Shown in pieces: positions 49,517 through 57,437 of a stretch of DNA of 64,000 bases. The notes below the pieces were generated by a model, which worked only from the letters and a program-made list of their open reading frames with translations, was not told the origin of the DNA and made no database searches. The stretch is from Methanocella arvoryzae MRE50 (GTDB lineage Archaea > Halobacteriota > Methanocellia > Methanocellales > Methanocellaceae): NCBI RefSeq assembly GCF_000063445.1, contig NC_009464.1:1674001-1738000 (forward strand). Direction: 5' to 3'. The translations under genes and the position numbers were made by a program. Each line of letters starts with the position of its first letter. Positions within the stretch are counted from its first letter, which is position 1.

Positions 49517-50341
49517 ATGAAGCCCATATCGAGCAACCTTGTCGATTCACTGAAGACCCTCGGCCTCACGGAATACGAAGCCAAGGTCTACTCCGCCCTC
49601 GTGCTCTTCGACAGGGCGGAAGTCAAGCAGATATACGAATACTTAGATGCCCCCAAGCCCAGCGTCTACCAGAGCTTAAAGACATTGATGGACAAAGGCC
49701 TCGTCCAGGTGGTCAACGCCAAGCCAGCCGTGTACCGGGCCACCCCGCCGAAGATCGCCATCAAGCACCTCACCGAAATCCACCGCAGCGCCGAAGAAGC
49801 GGCTCTGCAGGAGCTGGAGGAGCTGGAGCAGAGCCGGATCGAGCAGGACCTGCCCGACATGCTCTGGACCGTGTACGGCGAGGTAAACATCGGCCACTCG
49901 ATCGAGGAGATGCTGACCGACGCCAGGCGGTCGGTAAAGCTCATCCTGCCCGACGCGTACCTGCACCACCTGGAACACCTCAGGGACAGGGAAATAACTG
50001 TAGACCTCATCACCTTCGGGGCAGACCTCTCGATACCCGGAAAATACGGCCTGAAGTACCTGACCATGAAAGACGCATTTGGCGTCGACCTGCACGACCT
50101 GGAGCCCATCCTGAAAAACATCCGGCTGCCCATGCCGTCGTCGAACCTGACCCGGCTCGTCCTGATGGCGGTGGACGATGACAGGTTCATGTACGTGCCT
50201 CCCCTGCCCAGCCAGAACAGGTCGGGGATCACCACCAGCAACCCCATGATCAACGCTCTGGCACAGATGGTTTTTCAGACTCTCTGGGAGCGCATGCCCT
50301 TCACGTACCCGGAGAGCAACAAGCCTGGCCACCACCCGTAA
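49517..50341 (+). CDS. TrmB-family transcriptional regulator
   Basis: 274 residues from the ATG at 49517. The winged HTH is LGLTEYEAKVYSALVLFDRAEVKQIYEYLDAPKPSVYQSLKTL, the usual TrmB signature, with a helical linker (EELEQSRIEQDL). A C-terminal PLD-like sensor domain follows (RRSVKLILPDAYLHHL, DRFMYVPPLP). TrmB proteins switch sugar or gluconeogenic genes on or off. The related palindromes before its own gene and before the next gene imply a local circuit. The effector is unknown. Confidence 0.9.
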   Translation: MKPISSNLVDSLKTLGLTEYEAKVYSALVLFDRAEVKQIYEYLDAPKPSVYQSLKTLMDKGLVQVVNAKPAVYRATPPKIAIKHLTEIHRSAEEAALQELEELEQSRIEQDLPDMLWTVYGEVNIGHSIEEMLTDARRSVKLILPDAYLHHLEHLRDREITVDLITFGADLSIPGKYGLKYLTMKDAFGVDLHDLEPILKNIRLPMPSSNLTRLVLMAVDDDRFMYVPPLPSQNRSGITTSNPMINALAQMVFQTLWERMPFTYPESNKPGHHP

Positions 50342-50344
50342 TTA

Positions 50345-50386
50345 GTAGTTTTTTGTAAAACTACCGCCCCCAAACCTTTTTATAGC
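50345..50386 (+). promoter_or_regulatory. GTAGTTTT/AAAACTAC palindrome and TATA box upstream of the phosphotransferase-like gene
   Basis: GTAGTTTT-TTGT-AAAACTAC (50345-50364) lies about 14 bases before a TATA box CTTTTTATAG (50377-50386). A site upstream of the TATA box fits activation, unlike the site at the trmB start, which fits repression. Confidence 0.65.
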
Positions 50387-50514
50387 TTGCCGCACAACTA
50401 GCAGTTGTTAGCAAAAATACCGGCACAGGGCCTCGATGATGCCCTGCGAGGAGCAACGTGGAATTAGATGTGGCCGGCTGTTCAGGGTGGCAGCGGTCAC
50501 TTCAGGGAGGAAAC

Positions 50515-53187
50515 ATGGCGGAAAACGTGGCGTACTTCGAGTCTATGGATAAAACATGGCTTCCGGCCGCAGGCGGCAAAGGGGCGAACCTTTGCGAGCT
50601 GACCAGGGCAGGCTTCCCGGTTCCGCCGGGGTTCTGCATCACCACGGCCGCCTACAAGACCTTCATTCAGACGAGCGGCGAGATGGCCGGGCTCCTTGAC
50701 CAGCTCGACCTGGTGAGCCCCGAGGATCTGGGCCAGATACAGGAACTGGGACACAGGATACGGGAACACCTGAGATCGCTGGAGATGCCTGAAGCCATCC
50801 GATCAGACATCCTGCAGGCGCTGCGGAAGACAGGGGAAGACAGGGCTTACGCGGTCCGTTCCAGCGCCACTGCGGAGGACCTGCCTACCGCCTCCTTCGC
50901 GGGCCAGCAGGACACCTACCTGAACGTCCGGGGAAAGGAACAGCTGCTCCGGGCAGTGCAGAACTGCTGGGCCTCGCTGTTCACCGACCGGGCCATCGCA
51001 TACCGGGCGAAAAACGGGTTCGGCCACCGCTCGGTGCTCCTTTCAGTCGTAGTCCAGCAGATGGTCTTCCCGGAAATCTCCGGCATCATGTTCACAGCCG
51101 ACCCGGTCACCGGCCACCGGAAGACGCTGGTGATCGACGCCAGCTTCGGCCTGGGCGAAGCTCTGGTTTCGGGAATCGTATCCGCCGACCTGTACAAGGT
51201 CAGAGCAGGCGAGATAGTGGAAAAGCGGATATCCACCAAGAAGCTTGCGATCTACGCTTCTCCCGACGGAGGCACAATAAAGCAGGAAATCACGCCGGAG
51301 AGGCAGGAAGCACAGGCTCTCCCGGACGCCGGGATCCTGGAGCTGGCCGCCATCGGCGAAAAGATAGAGGCTCACTATGGCTCAGAGCAGGACATCGAGT
51401 GGTGCCTGGCCGGCGGCCAGTTCTACGTGCTCCAGAGCCGCCCGGTCACCTCGCTATACCCTGTGCCCAGGGCGGACGACAGCCGGCTGCACGTATTCGT
51501 CTCTTTCGGCCACTTCCAGATGATGACTGAGGCGATGAGGCCGCTGACCCTGTCAATCTGGAAGACCTGCATGGGCCCGGGCAGCGGCCTGATGGCGGAC
51601 GCTGGAAGCCGGCTGTTTATAGACCCCACCCGGCTGCTGGCAATAAAGCCGGCGCGGAAAGTGGTGCCCCGGATCATGAGTGTCATGATGGACGAGTCGA
51701 TCGCGGCAGCTTTCACTGATCTGACGGCCCGGGAGGACTTCAGGCAGGACTGGGACAGGGATGGCAGGAAAGTGCCTGTCAGGCTTTTACTAAAGGTGGC
51801 GCCGATCGCAGTCCCTGCCCTGTGCAAGGCACTGTTCAACCTTGTCGCAGCCGATCCTGCGAAAGTGAGAGAAGACATAGCAGCCCGGTTGCTCAGGTTC
51901 CAGACGGCCCAGGAAAAAGCGATCAGGGAAGCCTCGGGGCCGGAGAGGGTCCGACGGATACAGGAGGGCTTACAAAGGATGCTGCCCTCGCTGTTCCCGA
52001 CGTTTGCGCCCGGCCTGGCCCCGGCGATACTGTCGTCGAAGGTGCTCGATAGCATATTGAGGAGACAGCTTGGTGAGGAACGGGGCACCCGCCTGATGGG
52101 CCAGCTCTTCAAATCGCTGCCGGGCAGCATTACGACCGAACTGGGCCTCGCGGTGGGCGACCTGGCAGATACGGTCACAGAGTATCCAGGGCTGGCGAAA
52201 TACCTGCGGGAGGCGAAGGATGAGACATTCTACGCCGGGCTGGAGCACATCGCCGGAGGGCCGGAATTCAGGCGGGAGCTCGGGCAGTTCATGGCCAGGT
52301 TCGGGATGCGGTGCTCAGGAGAGGTTGACATTACCGCTCCCAGGTGGAAAGAGTCGCCCACCGCGCTTCTGCCGGTGGTCCTGAGCCAGGCCGGCGCCGC
52401 CCCGGGGGAGCACCGGAGAAAACACCAGGAGGGCAGGCTGGAAGCAGAGAGGGCGACCGCCGAAATACTGGACGGCGTCCGGAAAACCAGGCTCGGCTTC
52501 CTCAAGGCAGGAGTACTGGCCAGGCTCATCAGGGTGTACCGGAACATCATGGGCTTGCGGGAATACCCGAAGCACATCATGATGCTCCACCTGGAAGTGT
52601 GTAAGCAGGCTCTGCTGGAAGAGGCGAAAACTCTGGTCGCCGGAGGCAGCCTGCAAAACGAACAGGACATCTTCTACCTCTCGCTGGACGAGATACTGGC
52701 GCTGGAGGATGGCCGGTTAGCCGGCGATGCCCGGGATCTCGTCGCCGCGAGGAAACGCCAGTACGAGCTGGACAGGAAGCTCTCGCCTCCCCGGGTCGTG
52801 ACTAGCGAGGGAGAGGTGATCACGGGGAAGCGGCAGGATACGGGAGCGCCTTCAGGTGCCCTTATCGGGACGCCCGCCTCAGCGGGAACCGTCGAAGGCA
52901 CCGCAAGGGTAATCCTCAGGCTGGAGGACGCCCGCCTCAGCCCGGGGGAGATCCTGGTCGCGCCCTATACAGACCCGGGGTGGACACCGCTCTTCAGCTC
53001 GGCCAGGGGCCTGGTCACCGAAGTCGGCGGGATGATGACTCACGGCTCCGTCGTAGCCCGGGAGTACGGGATCCCCGCAGTGGTGGGCGTAGAAGGGGCG
53101 ACCCGGCTCATCAAAGACGGCTCCCGCATCCGGGTGGACGGGACCAGAGGGTACGTCCAGGTACTAAAAGAGAGAGATTTCGACTGA
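50515..53187 (+). CDS. Rifampicin phosphotransferase-like three-domain PEP-utilizing enzyme
   Basis: 890 residues from the ATG at 50515 with GGGAGG before it; a GTG at 50458 would add 19 residues. The N-terminal ATP-grasp part (GGKGANLCELTRAGFPVPPGFCITT, AVRSSATAEDLPTASFAGQQ) is followed by a large helical middle and a swivelling phosphohistidine domain at the C-terminus (EVGGMMTHGSVVAREYGIPAVVGV). PEP synthase has the histidine domain in the middle and a TIM-barrel after it; here no barrel exists. The order and THG motif match rifampicin phosphotransferase (RPH). Archaeal RNA polymerase is not a rifampicin target, so the natural substrate is probably another molecule. Confidence 0.85.
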   Translation: MAENVAYFESMDKTWLPAAGGKGANLCELTRAGFPVPPGFCITTAAYKTFIQTSGEMAGLLDQLDLVSPEDLGQIQELGHRIREHLRSLEMPEAIRSDILQALRKTGEDRAYAVRSSATAEDLPTASFAGQQDTYLNVRGKEQLLRAVQNCWASLFTDRAIAYRAKNGFGHRSVLLSVVVQQMVFPEISGIMFTADPVTGHRKTLVIDASFGLGEALVSGIVSADLYKVRAGEIVEKRISTKKLAIYASPDGGTIKQEITPERQEAQALPDAGILELAAIGEKIEAHYGSEQDIEWCLAGGQFYVLQSRPVTSLYPVPRADDSRLHVFVSFGHFQMMTEAMRPLTLSIWKTCMGPGSGLMADAGSRLFIDPTRLLAIKPARKVVPRIMSVMMDESIAAAFTDLTAREDFRQDWDRDGRKVPVRLLLKVAPIAVPALCKALFNLVAADPAKVREDIAARLLRFQTAQEKAIREASGPERVRRIQEGLQRMLPSLFPTFAPGLAPAILSSKVLDSILRRQLGEERGTRLMGQLFKSLPGSITTELGLAVGDLADTVTEYPGLAKYLREAKDETFYAGLEHIAGGPEFRRELGQFMARFGMRCSGEVDITAPRWKESPTALLPVVLSQAGAAPGEHRRKHQEGRLEAERATAEILDGVRKTRLGFLKAGVLARLIRVYRNIMGLREYPKHIMMLHLEVCKQALLEEAKTLVAGGSLQNEQDIFYLSLDEILALEDGRLAGDARDLVAARKRQYELDRKLSPPRVVTSEGEVITGKRQDTGAPSGALIGTPASAGTVEGTARVILRLEDARLSPGEILVAPYTDPGWTPLFSSARGLVTEVGGMMTHGSVVAREYGIPAVVGVEGATRLIKDGSRIRVDGTRGYVQVLKERDFD

Positions 53188-53223
53188 TCATGTTTCGCAT
53201 TAGGGAGATGCAGGTGTGAAATC

Positions 53224-53385
53224 TTGAGACAGAATACGATACCCCAAAGCGATCATCGAGAAGGGGAGCATTCGGACTACATCATCGACTGCTCGGATCT
53301 CGTCATGAAGTTCGGCATCTCCATGATGCTGAACGGAGTCAGCCTGAAGATCAGGTACAGGGAGAACTACAGTACTCTGAATTAA
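53224..53385 (+). pseudogene. Remnant of an ABC transporter ATPase N-terminus
   Basis: A 53-residue frame from a TTG reads YIIDCSDLVMKFG and MLNGVSLKIRYRENYSTLN, which aligns with the start of an ABC ATPase (the DL..xFG and LxGVSLxI strands) just before the Walker A loop. The frame then stops, and no P-loop follows. It is most likely a deleted gene. It could be a translated leftover but is too short to work as an ATPase. Confidence 0.5.
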
Positions 53386-53437
53386 TCTGGTTTCTCTCCA
53401 CCCGTCCAGGCCTCTGGCCAGTAATCACCGTACGTGG

Positions 53438-53655
53438 GGATTGTTGACGGTTCGTTAGATAAACCCTTTAAATACCCTCTGCGTATTATTATATAGCACA
53501 CGTGAAACCTTTCGCGCAGGTTTCATTCAGTTTACCGTTACACTCCCATGGACGGCAAACAGATATTAACCTCCGGGCCTCCGGTCTCGAACGCCGGCGG
53601 CCCGATTTGCGTTTCAGCGCATTATCCCGGCATTTTTGAAGGATTGTTGACGGTT
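53438..53655. other. Gene-free segment bounded by a 15-base direct repeat
   Basis: GGATTGTTGACGGTT occurs at 53438-53452 and 53641-53655. Between them are a TATA-like CTTTAAATACC near 53467, TATTATTATATAG near 53485, and an 11-bp imperfect hairpin CGGGCCTCCGG/CCGGCGGCCCG (53574-53584/53594-53604). It may be a decayed insertion; no gene is present in 53386-53744. Confidence 0.4.
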
Positions 53656-53744
53656 GGTATGAGAAAGGATATATTTGCACCCGGCTAACTGATCGATATA
53701 CGGTCTAAGCGTACCAATTAAAGCCATTCGGGAGGCGATGAAGA

Positions 53745-54356
53745 ATGGACGACATCAAGAAAAGACAGAAGCTCGGAGCAGGCATCGTTATCGGCGTGGC
53801 CGCCCTCGCATGCGTATGCATAATGGCCATTCTGGCAGGGTCCTACATCTACCTGGGCTTGGTGCCGGGAGAAAAACAGCCGACATCTGTGCCCCAGACA
53901 ACTGTGACGCCCGCACCCCAGACAACCGTGACGCCTGAGCCGGCAGTGGAACCGGCGCCCTCGGCGACAACTCCCGCAGGGATAGCCACTCCGACCTCCG
54001 CGCCCATCCAGTCGTCCAACCCGTTCAAGGTAGAGAGCATGAAATGCGACAGCGCCAGCAGGACCTACACCTTCACGCTGTCCCTCGCGCCCGGCGCCCA
54101 CCCGGCCGAGCTGAACAAGATCGTGGTGAACGCCACCCACGCCGGCAAGGACTATGGGACCGTGTGGGGCCTCCACGACGGCCAGCTATCCTGGCTCAAA
54201 AAGGCCTATGACGACGGCGCCCTACACTATGGCGACGTCCTCGAGATCGTCATCGACGTGGCCGCCAAAGGCATACCCATGGACGGCAAGAGCACCCAGA
54301 TCACCTTCCTCTACGACGGAAGAGCGGCGTTTACTCAGAACATGGACCCCGTATAA
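53745..54356 (+). CDS. Anchored surface protein with Thr/Pro stalk
   Basis: 203 residues. A basic start (MDDIKKRQKLG) and one membrane segment (IVIGVAALACVCIMAILAGSYIYLGL) place the rest outside. A Thr/Pro/Ala stalk (about 44-90) leads to a beta-rich C-terminal domain (RTYTFTLSLAPGAHPAELNKIVV, YGDVLEIVIDV). The layout resembles archaeal FlaG/pilin-like or CARDB-type surface proteins, but I cannot assign it. It is monocistronic. Confidence 0.7.
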   Translation: MDDIKKRQKLGAGIVIGVAALACVCIMAILAGSYIYLGLVPGEKQPTSVPQTTVTPAPQTTVTPEPAVEPAPSATTPAGIATPTSAPIQSSNPFKVESMKCDSASRTYTFTLSLAPGAHPAELNKIVVNATHAGKDYGTVWGLHDGQLSWLKKAYDDGALHYGDVLEIVIDVAAKGIPMDGKSTQITFLYDGRAAFTQNMDPV

Positions 54357-54460
54357 CGAGAAAATTTCGGGCATCTGTGGTAAGCAGTGCTATGAGCACC
54401 GAGAGGGATTGTTGTATGGAAAGTATACACAGGGAGATTATGCCTGTGGATTTTTGAAAA

Positions 54461-54488
54461 TAAAAAAGTAGGGGCTTGTAGCAGCCCC
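54461..54488 (-). terminator. Hairpin plus T-run after the PAN gene
   Basis: On the minus strand GGGGCT-GCTACA-AGCCCC (54471-54488) is followed by TACTTTTTTA. It stands 12 bases after the PAN stop codon. Confidence 0.7.
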
Positions 54489-54500
54489 TTACACTCTGGC

Positions 54501-55733
54501 TTACGCGTAGACGGTGGAGGTCGGAACCTCGACGGGCGTTTCCTTGTGGAGCACCTTGTCGATGGCCTTCTCGAAGTCTTCCATGTTGACGGCTTTGCTG
54601 CGCCTGCGGATGGCGAACATGCCGGCCTCGGTGACGATGGCCTTGACGTCTGCGCCGCTTGCGCCTTCCATCTCTTCGATGATCTTCTGGACGTCCACGT
54701 CTTCCTCGGTCGTCATCTTGCGGGTGTGGATCTTGAAGATCTGTTCCCTGCCCTTCTCGTCCGGGAGGGGTACCTCGATGATCCTGTCGAACCTGCCCGG
54801 CCTGAGGATGGCGGGGTCGAGCATGTCTATGCGGTTGGTCGCGGCCATGATCCTGACGTTGCCTCTCTCCGAGAAGCCGTCCAGCTCGGACAGGAGCTGC
54901 ATCATGGTCCTGTTGACCTCTGCGCTGCCGGTGGTGCCGTCGTGGGTCCTGCGGCTTCCCACGGCGTCCAGCTCGTCGATGAAGATGATGCTGGGGGCCT
55001 TGTCTCTCGCCATCTGGAACAGGTCTCTGACCAGCTGGGCGCCCTCGCCGATGAACTTGTGGACCAGCTCAGAGCCGGACATCCTTATGAAGGTCGCGTT
55101 GGCCTGGTGGGCGACTGCCTTCGCGAGCAGGGTCTTGCCGGTGCCCGGGGGCCCGTAAAGGAGCACGCCTCTGGGCGGCTCGATGCCCACGCTGGCGAAC
55201 AGCTCGGGCTGGGTGAGCGGGAGTTCGACTGTCTCCACTACTTCCTGGATCTCCTTCTCCAGGCCGCCGATGTCCTGGTAGTCGACACTGGGGGCCTCGA
55301 TGACTTCCATGACTCTCGCGCGTACATCAGCCGGTTTCTCGAGGATCCTGACGATGGCCAGGGAGTTGTTGACAGCGACCCTGGTGCCGAGAGTCAGCTT
55401 CTGGAGCAGCTCGTCGGAGGGCTTGGTTAAGACTTCCTGGTTGTTGCCGTGCTGGCGCAGGATAACCATGCCTCCCTCACCGATTTCGATGACGCTGGCG
55501 ATGAAGAGTGGAGTGCGGCGGAGGTGAGCGTTCTCCTGCTGGAGGCGCTGGATCTCCTTGAGGTTATTATTATTAATCATGGTGGACTCAAGCAGCCGGG
55601 ACTTAAGCTCCTCGTACTGGAGCCTGAGCAACTCGAGCTCCTCCTGGATTGTCTGTTTCTCCTTCTCGAGCATGCCGACCTTCTCGATCATGGGCTCGGG
55701 GAAAGACTCAGGTGGAGTATCAGTCTTTGTCAT
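54501..55733 (-). CDS. pan: Proteasome-activating nucleotidase (PAN)
   Basis: 410 residues from the ATG at 55733; the GTG at 55742 is a longer alternative. An N-terminal coiled coil (EKEKQTIQEELELLRLQYEELKSRL) and OB ring precede the AAA domain, which has GPPGTGKT, IIFIDELDAVGSRR and the arginine-finger region RPGRFDR. The last residues VYA form the HbYX motif that docks on the 20S core and opens its gate. PAN unfolds substrates for the archaeal proteasome. Proteasome subunits are not encoded nearby. Confidence 0.97.
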   Translation of the reverse strand: MTKTDTPPESFPEPMIEKVGMLEKEKQTIQEELELLRLQYEELKSRLLESTMINNNNLKEIQRLQQENAHLRRTPLFIASVIEIGEGGMVILRQHGNNQEVLTKPSDELLQKLTLGTRVAVNNSLAIVRILEKPADVRARVMEVIEAPSVDYQDIGGLEKEIQEVVETVELPLTQPELFASVGIEPPRGVLLYGPPGTGKTLLAKAVAHQANATFIRMSGSELVHKFIGEGAQLVRDLFQMARDKAPSIIFIDELDAVGSRRTHDGTTGSAEVNRTMMQLLSELDGFSERGNVRIMAATNRIDMLDPAILRPGRFDRIIEVPLPDEKGREQIFKIHTRKMTTEEDVDVQKIIEEMEGASGADVKAIVTEAGMFAIRRRSKAVNMEDFEKAIDKVLHKETPVEVPTSTVYA

Positions 55734-55798
55734 ACAGAACACAATTACTATAATTGCGCGTTTAAAATCTTTTTGATTACAATAGTGAAATGCCGCTT

Positions 55799-56464
55799 TT
55801 ATAGCGGAAAATCCGTGTAACAGACGCTTTTTTTGATCTGGGCCTGGGCGATCCTGAGTGTATTATATACGTTGGCGAGGCCGAACTTCAGGATCGAGCG
55901 CTCGTCATCTCTCCAGTAGGCTGCCAGGCCGGCCCTCGGGTCGTCCACGACGGCCTCCGGCCGTCTCAGGAGGCCGTAATACCCCTCCACGTAGTCGAGG
56001 TCGGCGGACGGGAGGTTCATGTTGTTCTTGACGTACAGGCAGGTGTCATGCTTCCTGAACTTTTTCAGCGCGTGCTTCAGGTGCGGATAAAGCTCCGGCT
56101 GGACGTCCCGTGCCCGCAGCAGCAGATACGGCAAATCGAAGCCTTCTTCCGCCGTCTCCACCGCCCCGTAGTGCGCCGCCAGCGTGCCCCCGTCGAACAT
56201 GTCCAGATAAGAGAGAAAGCTTTTCATGACCTGCCTCTCCTCCAGCTCAGAGGCCGTCGCCGCCACGAACAGCTTAGCGTACACCCGGCTGATCGAGCTG
56301 AGGCCGCTGGTGTGCGCCGCCGCGATAAGGCAGACGGGCTGGTCCGGCTCGGAAGGGCACTCCTCGCGCGAGAAGGGAATGACGTCGACCGCCAGCAGTA
56401 CACCGTTGAGATACTGATCAGTGATTTTAAGGGGATCGATCTCTACCTGCAGGCACTGGCTCAT
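55799..56464 (-). CDS. Unknown archaeal protein
   Basis: 221 residues, soluble, with no signal peptide. The N-terminus is strand-rich (LQVEIDPLKITDQYLNGVLLAVDVIPF), followed by PVCLIAAAHTSGLSSISR and a helical half (ELEERQVMKSFLSYLDMFDGG, HLKHALKKFRKH). DLDYVEGYYGLLRRPEAVV is near 155-173. I do not recognise the family. It ends 66 bases before the PAN start on the same strand, so it may be transcribed with PAN. No catalytic motif is obvious. Confidence 0.7.
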   Translation of the reverse strand: MSQCLQVEIDPLKITDQYLNGVLLAVDVIPFSREECPSEPDQPVCLIAAAHTSGLSSISRVYAKLFVAATASELEERQVMKSFLSYLDMFDGGTLAAHYGAVETAEEGFDLPYLLLRARDVQPELYPHLKHALKKFRKHDTCLYVKNNMNLPSADLDYVEGYYGLLRRPEAVVDDPRAGLAAYWRDDERSILKFGLANVYNTLRIAQAQIKKSVCYTDFPL

Positions 56465-56523
56465 GTTAAAAGAGATAGGCGGATTCTAGAATATATAGTT
56501 GATATTTCCGCCTGCCATCCGGA

Positions 56524-57219
56524 TTACACGTGCAGGAAGAAGGACAGGTACTTCATCACCGTCTTCTTCTCCACGACGCCCATGCGGACGAGCAGCCAGA
56601 GGATGATGGCCGCGATGATGATGATGGCCACGATGCCGCCGACTGCGTAGCTGAGCAGGTGGGAGTACTCCATGATGGATTCCCAGTTCTCCCCGAGGGT
56701 GAAGCCCAGGTACGATAAAACCAGGCACCAGGGGAACGCTCCGACCATGCTGTAGATCATGAATTTGTAGAAGTTCATGCCCAGCAGGCCGGCGGGCACG
56801 TTGACGATGGTGCGGACGACCGGGAGCAGCCGGGTGTAGAAGCAGGCGGACTCTCCGAACTTGCAGAACCACTTCTCGGCGAAGACCATCTTGTCCGGGG
56901 TGACGCCCAGGTACTTGCCGTATTTGTCGACGAAAGGCTTGCCTCCCCACGCTCCTATCGCATAGCCGATGGCCGAGCCGAGGCCGGTGCCCAGAGAGCC
57001 CACGACGGCCGCGAGGACCCAGTTGATCTTGCCCTGGGATGCCATGAACCCGCCGTAGGTCATGATGAGCTCGCTCGGCACGGGAATGCCGGCGCTCTCG
57101 ATGGTCATGAGAATGAAGATGCCTGCGTAGCCCATGTTACCGATAAGGTTGGTAATGAAGCTAGATAAGCTGCCGAGGAGCGAGTCCAGCCCAAACGTGA
57201 GGAACACCACTGTTTCCAC
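56524..57219 (-). CDS. DedA-family membrane protein
   Basis: 231 residues with about five membrane segments. The DedA/VTT signatures are present: ESAGIPVPSELIMTYGGFMAS near 41-61, FGESACFYTRLLPVVRTIVNVPAGLLGM near 120-147 and the last-helix region. These proteins are implicated in lipid scrambling (including undecaprenyl carrier recycling in bacteria). In archaea it may flip an isoprenoid carrier lipid. It is divergent from polX with only a short gap. Confidence 0.9.
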   Translation of the reverse strand: METVVFLTFGLDSLLGSLSSFITNLIGNMGYAGIFILMTIESAGIPVPSELIMTYGGFMASQGKINWVLAAVVGSLGTGLGSAIGYAIGAWGGKPFVDKYGKYLGVTPDKMVFAEKWFCKFGESACFYTRLLPVVRTIVNVPAGLLGMNFYKFMIYSMVGAFPWCLVLSYLGFTLGENWESIMEYSHLLSYAVGGIVAIIIIAAIILWLLVRMGVVEKKTVMKYLSFFLHV

Positions 57220-57437
57220 TTTACCCGAGAATATAAACTTTGTGCAGCCGTATGATCCGGATAGCTTCCGGTAAACCAGGACAGAGCCTGATCCGGGACG
57301 GATGCCGAAGCCTGCCCCGGGACGCCTGCGGGCCGATCTGCCCTCCGGGCGTGATTATTGCAGGCGCGATTATAAGGGTGCCGGAGGATAAAATAATTGT
57401 AAAAATGCCCGGCTGTAAAGGTGAGGCGAAGCGGAAC

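Noticed and set aside
50515-53187. Phosphoenolpyruvate synthase
   Set aside because: The C-terminal PEP/pyruvate-binding barrel is absent, and the histidine motif is THG at the very end, as in rifampicin phosphotransferases.
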